Positions 1-5,925 of a stretch of 6,087 bases of DNA are shown piece by piece. Position numbers and translations under genes: made by a program. Position 1 is the stretch's first letter. The number at the start of each line of letters is the position of its first letter. The stretch comes from Acidobacteriota bacterium (GTDB lineage: Bacteria > Acidobacteriota > Terriglobia > Terriglobales > Acidobacteriaceae), in the NCBI GenBank assembly GCA_021781255.1, contig JAJXXG010001104.1, positions 1 through 6,087 on the forward strand, written 5' to 3'. The notes beneath the pieces are model-generated. The model did not search any database and was not told the origin of the DNA. It saw only the letters and a program-made list of their open reading frames with translations.

Positions 1-1
1 G

Positions 2-361
2 AAATGTACACTCTTTGCTTCGGCGATGTTGCGCCGCCTGCAAGGGCTGGGCAAGGAACTGGATGTGCCGGTGATGGCCTTCTCGCAGCTTTCGCGTGCG
101 AGCGAGCGGCGCGGGGATGACAAGCGTCCGCTGCTGAGCGACCTGCGCGAATCGGGCTCGATTGAGCAGGACGCGGACGTGGTGATGTTTATTCATCGCG
201 AGGCCTACTACAACCGCACGGAAGAGATGTCTGAGGCGGATAAGGCCAAGTCGGAGATCATTATTGCGAAGCAGCGTAACGGACCGACGGATACGGTGCT
301 GCTGAACTTCCTCTCGCGGTATACGCGATTCTCGAATCCGGATACGGACCACGATGTGTAA
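2..361 (+). CDS. dnaB: Replicative DNA helicase DnaB, C-terminal fragment (5' end outside window)
   Basis: This is the end of the RecA-like ATPase domain of the hexameric helicase that unwinds DNA ahead of the replisome. The sequence shows the family hallmarks in order: [17 protein letters not shown] (strand and H3-type motif), [20 protein letters not shown] (DNA-binding/H4-type motif), and [14 protein letters not shown], which carries the arginine finger that reaches the neighbouring subunit's ATP. The frame is open to the left edge, so the ATG at 26 is an internal methionine and not the start. The N-terminal domain, Walker A and Walker B lie outside the window. The first eight codons (KCTLFASA) do not resemble the usual NRxxEIxxISR helix expected there. 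RESG|SIEQ, a known DnaB intein site, is uninterrupted. The gene ends with TAA, 11 bases from the stop of the convergent regulator. The DnaB identity is very secure; only the first ~25 bases are uncertain. Confidence 0.95.
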   Translation, partial: KCTLFASAMLRRLQGLGKELDVPVMAFSQLSRASERRGDDKRPLLSDLRESGSIEQDADVVMFIHREAYYNRTEEMSEADKAKSEIIIAKQRNGPTDTVLLNFLSRYTRFSNPDTDHDV

Positions 362-372
362 GTGGCGGGTGC

Positions 373-1077
373 TCAGCACTCGTTGAGGATGAGGGCGACG
401 CGGCCGGCGATGAGTTCGCTGGCCGCTTCTGGTTTATCCACTTCAATGAGATCGATGGGGAAGGCGATGTTGAGCGGGCGGAGCACGAGGCGCGCGGAGA
501 CCAGCTCGGCATAGCGCAGGGAGAGGTGCGCGCCGGTGCGGACGGCGTAGAGGTTGGGCCGGCTGGGGCGATAGGGCGCGAGCGAGTTGTAGTGGCGGTC
601 GATGACGGCGAGGGCCTCCGGCAGGATGAGCGGGTCCATGGGCATGGCGTCGGCAGAGGGGATGCGCACGACCACGAAGCGCTGCCATGTTTTGCGGGAG
701 GCCGAGGCGCGCGCGCGAAGCGATTGCAGTGCCTGTTGCGGCAGATGCAGCACGGCTTGCACGGCGGATGAGCGAATGTAGGGATCGTTCAATGCCGTGG
801 CATGCGAGACGACGGGTACGGCGCTGTTGTCCTCGAGCGGCGGCAGGTCGATGGCCCTGAGTTTGGTGGGCAGCAGATCCGAGGCGACGAGGTGCTGCGC
901 GGCGAGGATGCGGTCCAACGCCTCAAGTGAGAGCTGGCGCCGCCTGTGCAGAAAGTTCGACAGGTGCGATTGGCCAAAGCCGGTCTGTCGGGCGAGGAGA
1001 GAGACGCTGAGTGTTCCCCTTTGTATCCTGCGGAGCAGTTCCAGACGGAGTCGCTCATGCATCTGGGTAAAGTTCAT
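373..1077 (-). CDS. HTH transcriptional regulator with a degenerate, probably non-proteolytic S24 (LexA/CI-like) C-terminal domain
   Basis: A 234-residue protein, probably a cytoplasmic DNA-binding repressor. Residues ~9-62 form an XRE/CI-like HTH (LLARQTGFGQSHLSNFLHRRR, then a helix LSLEALDRILAA). Residues ~132-232 follow the LexA/CI peptidase fold pattern: FVVVRIPSADAMPMDPLILPEALAVIDR, LYAVRTGAHLSLRYAEL, RLVLRPLNIAF and a closing LIAGRVALIL. In active members the serine sits in G-D-S-M and the lysine in a t-l-K motif. Here the matching places read A142-D143-A144-M145 and L187-R188, so self-cleavage is not expected. I chose ATG 1077 because the HTH begins just after it. The frame stays open to a TTG at 1236, but those 53 extra residues look non-coding. 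The Shine-Dalgarno is weak (GGCGGA, about 10 bases upstream). It is convergent with dnaB and divergent from the zinc-ribbon pair. HTH confidence is high; the S24 call is moderate. Confidence 0.8.
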   Translation of the reverse strand: MNFTQMHERLRLELLRRIQRGTLSVSLLARQTGFGQSHLSNFLHRRRQLSLEALDRILAAQHLVASDLLPTKLRAIDLPPLEDNSAVPVVSHATALNDPYIRSSAVQAVLHLPQQALQSLRARASASRKTWQRFVVVRIPSADAMPMDPLILPEALAVIDRHYNSLAPYRPSRPNLYAVRTGAHLSLRYAELVSARLVLRPLNIAFPIDLIEVDKPEAASELIAGRVALILNEC

Positions 1078-1120
1078 CTGTGGAAAGTCCGCCACCAGCA
1101 ATGGAGACAAACGGTCTGAA

Positions 1121-1135
1121 TTTTCCCAGAGAAAA
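1121..1135. promoter_or_regulatory. Short inverted repeat upstream of the HTH regulator (possible operator)
   Basis: TTTTC and GAAAA arms flank a 5-base centre. The site lies 44-58 bases ahead of the regulator start codon, where an autoregulatory operator could sit. Short AT-rich arms like these arise by chance, and no second copy was found beside the divergent operon. Confidence 0.2.
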
Positions 1136-1347
1136 CCGAATTGTACGGATTGGCCTTCATATTCAGGGTTTGCCGCGCGGATAAAGCGCCGAACTGAGGA
1201 AATGTGTCGCCACGCGTTGACGCTGAATAGACACAAATCTAGATTGGCTTTACTTCATCTCGCACTGGTTTGAGGGAAATTTACTGGAAGAAGGCGTACA
1301 TCGGAATCCCTCTGATGGGTAGGGAAACGCTATCCCGCGGAGGTTGC

Positions 1348-1428
1348 ATGAACAACGAACACGAAAGGCATGTGCACAGCAGAGATACGGCTTCTCTTCG
1401 AGCGGCCCGCCAGAGGCAGCCGAAGTGA
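1348..1428 (+). CDS. Candidate 26-residue leader peptide
   Basis: ATG 1348 follows GCGGAGG, with only four bases between GGAGG and the start codon, which is tight but usable. It opens a 26-codon frame ending at TGA 1426-1428. The peptide starts MNNEHERHVHSRDTASLRAA and is Arg/His/Gln-rich; it matches no family I know. Its 3' half lies inside the imperfect hairpin at 1388-1422. If translated, it would be a leader upstream of the zinc-ribbon operon, for example an attenuation or translation-coupling element. A chance ORF of this size is also plausible, and the Shine-Dalgarno is the main support. Confidence 0.25.
   Translation: MNNEHERHVHSRDTASLRAARQRQPK
1388..1422 (+). other. Imperfect RNA hairpin in the leader region
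   Basis: CGGCT (1388-1392) pairs with AGCCG (1418-1422), and CTCT (1394-1397) pairs with AGAG (1412-1415). A T-G wobble and one bulged C join the two stems. The apical loop of 14 bases contains GCG/CGC that could pair further. No T-run follows, so it is not an intrinsic terminator. It could be a structured 5' leader of the zinc-ribbon operon, but conservation is unknown. Confidence 0.25.
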
Positions 1429-1503
1429 ACCTAAGCGAGAATTCCAGAATCTGCGCGCTAGAAGCATGACAACGAACGAGAGACAGGCACGGACACTCCC
1501 CCA

Positions 1504-1523
1504 TCAGGACAACAGAATCCTGA
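1504..1523. promoter_or_regulatory. 6-bp perfect inverted repeat upstream of the zinc-ribbon operon (possible operator)
   Basis: TCAGGA (1504-1509) and TCCTGA (1518-1523) flank an 8-base spacer, about 88 bases ahead of the zinc-ribbon start codon. The arm length and the one-turn spacing between half-site centres (14 bases) are compatible with a dimeric HTH regulator. No binding partner can be named from sequence. Confidence 0.25.
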
Positions 1524-1610
1524 GGTTCCGGGGCTTGTACTCTCTACCCTACTGCATCGCCGCGACAAGGCAGAACCGGTGGGGGACAACGCTGTATTGG
1601 AGAATTCGTC

Positions 1611-1820
1611 ATGGAATTGCGCGTGCAATTGAAGGTTTGCGAGGGCTGCGGTTGTCTTTGGTACCGTGCCAGCAATCATGGGAGTGTCTACTGCAAGGAA
1701 TGTGACACCAAACTGAAGGACTTTCCACTGCCTGAGACCCGGAAGCGGCGCGGTCGTCCGTTGCACAAGCCGCTGGCGAGCCTGTGGGCCGTGGTGGGCA
1801 CCGCGGGAGGTGCGCAATGA
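1611..1820 (+). CDS. Small zinc-ribbon protein with AT-hook-like basic tail
   Basis: A 69-residue cytoplasmic protein of unknown function. Residues 1-32 carry two CxxC knuckles (C10-x2-C13 and C28-x2-C31, plus an extra C15 in CEGCGCLWY), a layout typical of a single zinc ribbon. Residues 42-53 (ETRKRRGRPLHK) contain an R-G-R-P core flanked by basic residues, as in AT-hooks that bind the DNA minor groove, so nucleic-acid binding is likely. The start is well supported: TTGGAG with an 8-base spacer precedes ATG 1611. The stop overlaps the next start as ATGA, so the two genes are almost certainly co-transcribed and translationally coupled. From memory, similar small CxxC proteins occur next to sigma-like genes in acidobacteria. 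A role as partner or modulator of the downstream protein is inferred from the pairing only. Confidence 0.85.
   Translation: MELRVQLKVCEGCGCLWYRASNHGSVYCKECDTKLKDFPLPETRKRRGRPLHKPLASLWAVVGTAGGAQ
1805..1810 (+). promoter_or_regulatory. Ribosome binding site of the sigma-like gene
   Basis: GGGAGG lies six bases before ATG 1817, inside the 3' end of the zinc-ribbon gene. It decides the start: the ATG twelve codons further upstream lies deeper inside the zinc-ribbon gene, and the later ATG at 1910 has GGAG directly abutting it with no spacer. Confidence 0.75.
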
Positions 1821-2332
1821 GCGCAGCCCTGCGGTTGCCGTTGATCTGGGGAGCCAGCAGTCCACGCAAGATCTGGTCTGCAGACCCGGGAATAGACAGA
1901 GAAAAGGAGATGGCAAGACCCGAGCAGACGGCGCAGGAAAGCGCCAGTGCCGGGAAGCCGGATGCAAGCCTGGCCTTCTATCGCAAGCACACGGAAGGCA
2001 TGCTGCGGCGTTACCTGTATGCGTCGATGCAGGTGGGGCGGGCGCCCTCGATTCTGGGGGAGCCGATTGCGCGGGGATGGGTTTCCAGCAGGCCGGTCCG
2101 CACGTTTGAGGACGCGGTGATCTTTGTTCTGGATGTGGAGCGATGCCTGAATCAGCTGGGCGCGCTGGATCGCCGCATCCTGAGCCGGATTGTGCTGCAG
2201 GAGTATACGCAGGCCGAGACCGCTGACCTGCTGGGCATGAGTGCGCGCGCGGTACACAGCCGGCTTCCGCGGGCACTGGATCGACTGACGGAGATCCTGC
2301 TGGAGGCAGGGCTGCTGATACTGCCGAAGTAA
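1817..2332 (+). CDS. Sigma-70 region 4-like HTH protein lacking a recognisable region 2
   Basis: A 171-residue cytoplasmic protein. Residues ~107-165 (VERCLNQLGALDRRILSRIV, then QEYTQAETADLLGMSARAVH, then RALDRLTEILL) match the sigma-70 region 4 / ECF-type HTH pattern: a 'number-of-residues' helix, the YTQAETADLLGMS turn, and a recognition helix with SRL. In true sigma factors region 4 contacts the -35 element and the beta flap. Region 2, needed for core binding and -10 melting, is not evident. Residues ~54-72 (FYRKHTEGMLRRYLYASMQ) are helical and basic and could at most be a remnant of region 2.1. Residues 1-50 look unstructured. It starts in an ATGA overlap with the zinc-ribbon gene and ends 21 bases before an intrinsic terminator, so it closes a two-gene operon. 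It may be a sigma-like DNA-binding regulator and not a classical sigma factor. HTH assignment is strong; function is unknown. Confidence 0.85.
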   Translation: MSAALRLPLIWGASSPRKIWSADPGIDREKEMARPEQTAQESASAGKPDASLAFYRKHTEGMLRRYLYASMQVGRAPSILGEPIARGWVSSRPVRTFEDAVIFVLDVERCLNQLGALDRRILSRIVLQEYTQAETADLLGMSARAVHSRLPRALDRLTEILLEAGLLILPK

Positions 2333-2353
2333 TCCCAAGTACGACGAACCGCG

Positions 2354-2389
2354 AACGGGGAGCGAACATTGCCGCTCCCCGTTTGTTTT
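2354..2389 (+). terminator. Intrinsic terminator of the zinc-ribbon/sigma-like operon
   Basis: A perfect 11-bp stem, AACGGGGAGCG (2354-2364) with CGCTCCCCGTT (2373-2383), has an 8-base loop and is followed by TTTGTTTT. It starts 21 bases after the sigma-like stop codon and separates that operon from the hydrolase gene. It is the only clear rho-independent terminator in the window. Confidence 0.9.
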
Positions 2390-2430
2390 GCGCGGCACGG
2401 ATGCAAGTGATTCGCGGGGCAGGCGTGGTC

Positions 2431-2439
2431 TGGTATGGT
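2431..2439 (+). promoter_or_regulatory. Possible extended -10 promoter of the hydrolase gene
   Basis: TGGTATGGT resembles an extended -10 (TGn followed by TATGGT) between the terminator and the hydrolase start, giving a leader of about 60 bases. The region 17 bases upstream (TTCGCG) is a poor -35. The position is right because the preceding operon is terminated, but the motif is weak. Confidence 0.3.
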
Positions 2440-2489
2440 GAACGGGTCCGGATGCCGCCGGCAGGTACGGTGGCGAAGGGATTTCCCAA

Positions 2490-2495
2490 GGGAGG
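2490..2495 (+). promoter_or_regulatory. Ribosome binding site deciding the hydrolase start
   Basis: GGGAGG, 11 bases before ATG 2507, is a strong anti-Shine-Dalgarno match with slightly long spacing. It favours ATG 2507 over the in-frame ATG 2435, whose extra 24 residues are Arg-rich and would bury the signal peptide. Confidence 0.65.
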
Positions 2496-2506
2496 ATACC
2501 GTCGGA

Positions 2507-3586
2507 ATGTCACTGGTATTTCGCTGCACCGCGTCTCTGCTTTTGTTTGCGCCCTCGGCGCTGATGGCCCAACAGGCGGCGCTGAAGCCCACGACGGCGA
2601 CGGAGGCCCCGATGCGCGACACCAGCTACATTGACGCGCAGGGAACGGCACACGTGACGCGGGTAGTGCCCATTCCGCAGGAACTGAGCCCGGAGGCGCA
2701 GCAGTGGCTGAGCCGCGTGGTGCCCGACCAGGGGCCAGCTGTGCCGCTGGCAGAGCGCCGGCGCAGCACGGATGCGTGGGCGGTGCGGGCGGCGGCGGAG
2801 TGGAGCAGGCTATGCCCGAATACGCTGGTGAATACGACGATGGCGGGCGTGCCGGTGCGCATTGTGACACCGGAAGGGATGCCGGAAAGCAATCGCGACA
2901 AGGTGCTGCTGAACCTGCACGGCGGCGGGTTCGACTCGGACTCGGGGTCCTATACGGAGACGATTCCAATTGCCGGGTACACGAAGATCAAGGTGGTGGC
3001 GGTGCTGTACCGGCTGGCGCCGGAGTCTCCGTTTCCTGCGGCCGTGGAGGACTCCGTGGCCGTGTACCGCGAGCTGCTGAAGACGTACAAGCCGGAGCAC
3101 ATCGTGATTTACGGCACGTCAGCGGGGGCGATTCTGACGGGCGAGGTGGCGGTGAAGCTGAAGCAGCTGGGGCTGCCAATGCCTGCGGCGCTGGGCATCT
3201 TCAGCGGCATGGGCGACTTTGCGCGCGCGGGAGATTCGCAGGCGATGTACTCGCTTGGCGGGCTGGCAGGGCATCTGGATCCACCTGCGACGGGCGCGCA
3301 TCTTCCGAAGTATGTGGGCAGGACCGACGCCAGGGATCCGGTGCTTTCGCCAGTCTATGCGGATTTGCACGGGCTGCCGCCGACGCTGTTTGTGACCAGC
3401 GGGCGCGACCTGCTGCTGAGCGGGACGGCGAACCTGGAACGCGCTTATCTGCATGCGGGCGTGGATGCGCGCATGGTGTTGTTTGACGCGCTGCCGCATG
3501 CCTTCTGGTACGACTCAAAGCTGCCGGAGGCGATTGAAGCGAACCACATGATGGCCGACTTCTTTGTAAAGGAACTGGCGAAGTAG
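2507..3586 (+). CDS. Exported alpha/beta hydrolase, hormone-sensitive lipase (family IV esterase) type
   Basis: A 359-residue predicted esterase. Residues 1-21 (MSLVFRCTASLLLFAPSALM plus A) form a signal peptide with one Arg, a hydrophobic core and a likely cut near ALMA|QQ; no lipobox is present, so it is probably periplasmic or secreted. The catalytic domain starts around 110. HGGG (138-141) forms the oxyanion hole; YRLAPESPFPAAVED is the usual family IV signature; the nucleophile elbow is G-T-S205-A-G; the acid is D301 in TSGRDLLLS; and the base is H331 in LPHAFW. All triad residues are present. The elbow is GTSAG where GDSAG is more common in the family. The substrate cannot be told from sequence: short acyl esters are typical, and plant-polymer or xenobiotic esters are possible. 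It stands alone after a terminator and ends 4 bases from the convergent CMD gene. Confidence 0.9.
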   Translation: MSLVFRCTASLLLFAPSALMAQQAALKPTTATEAPMRDTSYIDAQGTAHVTRVVPIPQELSPEAQQWLSRVVPDQGPAVPLAERRRSTDAWAVRAAAEWSRLCPNTLVNTTMAGVPVRIVTPEGMPESNRDKVLLNLHGGGFDSDSGSYTETIPIAGYTKIKVVAVLYRLAPESPFPAAVEDSVAVYRELLKTYKPEHIVIYGTSAGAILTGEVAVKLKQLGLPMPAALGIFSGMGDFARAGDSQAMYSLGGLAGHLDPPATGAHLPKYVGRTDARDPVLSPVYADLHGLPPTLFVTSGRDLLLSGTANLERAYLHAGVDARMVLFDALPHAFWYDSKLPEAIEANHMMADFFVKELAK

Positions 3587-3590
3587 GCGG

Positions 3591-4148
3591 CTAGTCCGCG
3601 GGCAGCGGCGTGACGGGGATGTGCAGCGAGGAGTTGATGCGCGCGAACATCTCAAAGGCCGCTGCGAGGACGGTGAGCTCGACGATCTCTGCGGGGCTGA
3701 AGTGCGCCTGGAGGTCGTGGAAGGCCGCGTCGTGGATGGCGTGGCCGGAGGCGTGGAGCAGGCTGGCGTAGCGGAAGCCTGCCTTCTCTTTCTGCGTGAA
3801 GGGACCGGTTTCGAAGGCATCGTAGCTGGCCACCTGCTGCGGGGTCGCGCCGCGCTGAAGGGCGAGGTGGCGATGCGCGCTGACGCAGTACTCGCACTGG
3901 TTGAGCGAGGCAACGCGGGTGGCGATGAGCTCCTTGTACCAGGCGGGCAGGGCGCCCTCGCCCATGAGGGGCTTGAGCAGGGCGGTGATGCCGAGCGCCA
4001 GATCGGGCACGTGGGCGAGGGCCTTGAACATGTTGGGCACGACGCCGCGGGTGGCGAGAAGCTGCTGGTAGAGCACGGCGGCTTCCGGGGTGACCTGATC
4101 CTTCTGAAGCAAGGGAACGCGTGGCGGATGCGGGGGCTGTGCGGTCAT
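3591..4148 (-). CDS. Carboxymuconolactone decarboxylase (CMD) family, AhpD-like protein
   Basis: A 185-residue cytoplasmic all-helical protein of the AhpD/CMD fold. The redox motif is E73-x11-C85-E-Y-C88-x3-H92 (KELIATRVASLNQCEYCVSAH), matching AhpD's Glu, two Cys and distal His. The His that lies between the cysteines in mycobacterial AhpD is Tyr here. Known relatives are thiol peroxidases or alkylhydroperoxidase partners that usually form trimers or hexamers; 'peroxidase-related' is a safer label than lactone decarboxylase because the CxxC is intact. The segment VTPEAAVLYQQLLATRGVVPNMFKALAHVP is the usual CMD lead-in. ATG 4148 is chosen because AGGAG lies 8 bases upstream and the residues further upstream look non-coding. 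It follows tgt by 43 bases on the same strand, so it is probably the last gene of the folK-tgt operon. Family confidence is high; substrate is unknown. Confidence 0.88.
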   Translation of the reverse strand: MTAQPPHPPRVPLLQKDQVTPEAAVLYQQLLATRGVVPNMFKALAHVPDLALGITALLKPLMGEGALPAWYKELIATRVASLNQCEYCVSAHRHLALQRGATPQQVASYDAFETGPFTQKEKAGFRYASLLHASGHAIHDAAFHDLQAHFSPAEIVELTVLAAAFEMFARINSSLHIPVTPLPAD

Positions 4149-4156
4149 GGCAGGAT

Positions 4157-4161
4157 CTCCT
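4157..4161 (-). promoter_or_regulatory. Ribosome binding site of the CMD gene, inside a small hairpin
   Basis: AGGAG lies 8 bases before ATG 4148. In the mRNA it is part of CAGG-AGAT-CCTG (4151-4162), which can fold into a 4-bp stem with a tetraloop. An alternative GGCA/TGCC stem (4149-4152 with 4168-4171) also encloses it. Confidence 0.5.
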
Positions 4162-4191
4162 GGAACGTGCCGGTGAGTGCGATGCGGGCGG

Positions 4192-5310
<1,119 letters not shown>

Positions 5311-5835
5311 TTACCGGGCGGCGCTCCATTGGCTGCCGGTGATGGGCTGCACGGCGTTGGCCTGCGGCGGGAGGGCCTGGAGAAGCTGCGCGACGGTGCG
5401 GCCGGTGCGCGGGTCGGGGGTGCCGGGGGCGATCTCCGCGAGCGGGACGAGGACGAAGGCGCGCTGGGCGAGGCGCGGATGGGGGATCTGGAGGTCGGCT
5501 TCGTGCAGGACCAGGTCGTCCATGAGCAGGATGTCGAGGTCGAGCGTGCGGGGGCCGTTGGGAATGCCATGAGCACGATCGCGGCCGAAGTCGCGCTCCA
5601 GGGCGAGCAGGCGCTGGAGCAGGGTGTGCGGCGCAAGGCCGGTGCGCAGCGCGATGACGGCGTTGAGGAAGCGGGGCTGGTCCGCAAAGCCGACGGGCTG
5701 GGTGGAGTAGAGCGAAGAACGCGCGATGATTTGACCGAGCGAGGCCAGGTGTTCGGCTGCCGCAGCCAGCGTGGCCTGTGGCGGGCCGGCGTGGCTGGGG
5801 ATGTTTGCCCCGACGCCGATGTAGGCGATGTGCAT
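5311..5835 (-). CDS. folK: 2-amino-4-hydroxy-6-hydroxymethyldihydropteridine diphosphokinase (HPPK)
   Basis: A 174-residue cytoplasmic kinase that transfers pyrophosphate from ATP to 6-hydroxymethyl-7,8-dihydropterin, the step before dihydropteroate synthase in folate synthesis. The sequence shows AYIGVGANI at the N-terminus (usually GLGSNLGD), SLYSTQPVGFADQPRFLNAV (pterin-binding loop), LERDFGRDR, and GPRTLDLDILLMDD with the two magnesium aspartates D99 and D101 and R96. PHPRLAQRAFVLVPLAEIAP is the standard C-terminal signature. ATG 5835 is chosen because the fold begins immediately after it. An in-frame ATG at 5907 would add 24 residues with no family counterpart. Neither start has a good Shine-Dalgarno sequence. 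The gene is first of the folK-tgt-CMD set and divergent from the gene starting at 5926. The glycine-rich N-terminal loop differs somewhat from the consensus. Confidence 0.94.
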   Translation of the reverse strand: MHIAYIGVGANIPSHAGPPQATLAAAAEHLASLGQIIARSSLYSTQPVGFADQPRFLNAVIALRTGLAPHTLLQRLLALERDFGRDRAHGIPNGPRTLDLDILLMDDLVLHEADLQIPHPRLAQRAFVLVPLAEIAPGTPDPRTGRTVAQLLQALPPQANAVQPITGSQWSAAR

Positions 5836-5894
5836 TGCTTTCAGGGTATCGCGTTGGGGATGCGGGCGCAGTGGAACGCTGGAGGGGAGGATTC

Positions 5895-5903
5895 TGGTAG
5901 CAT
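5895..5903 (+). promoter_or_regulatory. Possible extended -10 for the rightward gene at 5926
   Basis: TGGTAGCAT reads as TGn plus a -10-like TAGCAT, which would give a short leader of about 15 bases. The best -35-like hexamer upstream (TGGAAC at 5872) has a 20-base spacer, which is too long. This is a weak call, made because the 90-base gap to folK must contain divergent promoters. Confidence 0.2.
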
Positions 5904-5925
5904 CCATTTCGGAGAACTTTTCAGG

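Larger units (their letters stand above)
1078..1610. other. Long intergenic region between divergent regulator and zinc-ribbon operon
   Basis: There are 533 bases with no convincing protein gene, and AT content is visibly higher than in the flanking genes. It must hold the promoters of both the leftward regulator and the rightward zinc-ribbon/sigma-like operon, but I cannot identify a good -35/-10 pair for either. Visible structure: TTTTC-5-GAAAA inverted repeat at 1121-1135 (44-58 bases upstream of the regulator ATG), a possible leader ORF at 1348-1428, an imperfect hairpin at 1388-1422, a TCAGGA-8-TCCTGA inverted repeat at 1504-1523, and an imperfect direct repeat (1346-1370 and 1464-1489). 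Other open frames in this stretch have no family resemblance and poor starts. Confidence 0.7.

Noticed and set aside
109..180. Intein at the DnaB RESG/SIEQ site
   Set aside because: The motif is continuous ([11 protein letters not shown]), with no insertion.
369..379. GTGCT-C-AGCAC palindrome between dnaB and the regulator as a terminator
   Set aside because: It has a one-base centre and no T-run, so it cannot form a terminator hairpin. Its left arm lies partly in the gap and the rest covers the regulator's stop codon.
1078..1236. TTG at 1236 as the start of the HTH regulator
   Set aside because: The 53 extra residues precede the HTH without any domain character; ATG 1077 sits at the usual distance from the HTH, though its Shine-Dalgarno is weak.
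1250..1504. An 84-codon leftward frame in the intergenic region
   Set aside because: It is rich in Cys, Ser and Pro with no conserved spacing, has no ribosome site, and matches no zinc-binding layout.
1466..1705. A 79-codon rightward frame starting MTTNERQAR
   Set aside because: There is no good ribosome site, it overlaps the zinc-ribbon gene out of frame, and its composition is unstructured. It is retained only as part of the direct-repeat observation.
1458..2969. A 503-codon leftward open frame
   Set aside because: It lies antisense to the zinc-ribbon, sigma-like and hydrolase genes, and is Pro/Ser/Ala/Arg-rich low complexity typical of GC-rich shadow frames. It has no domain pattern.
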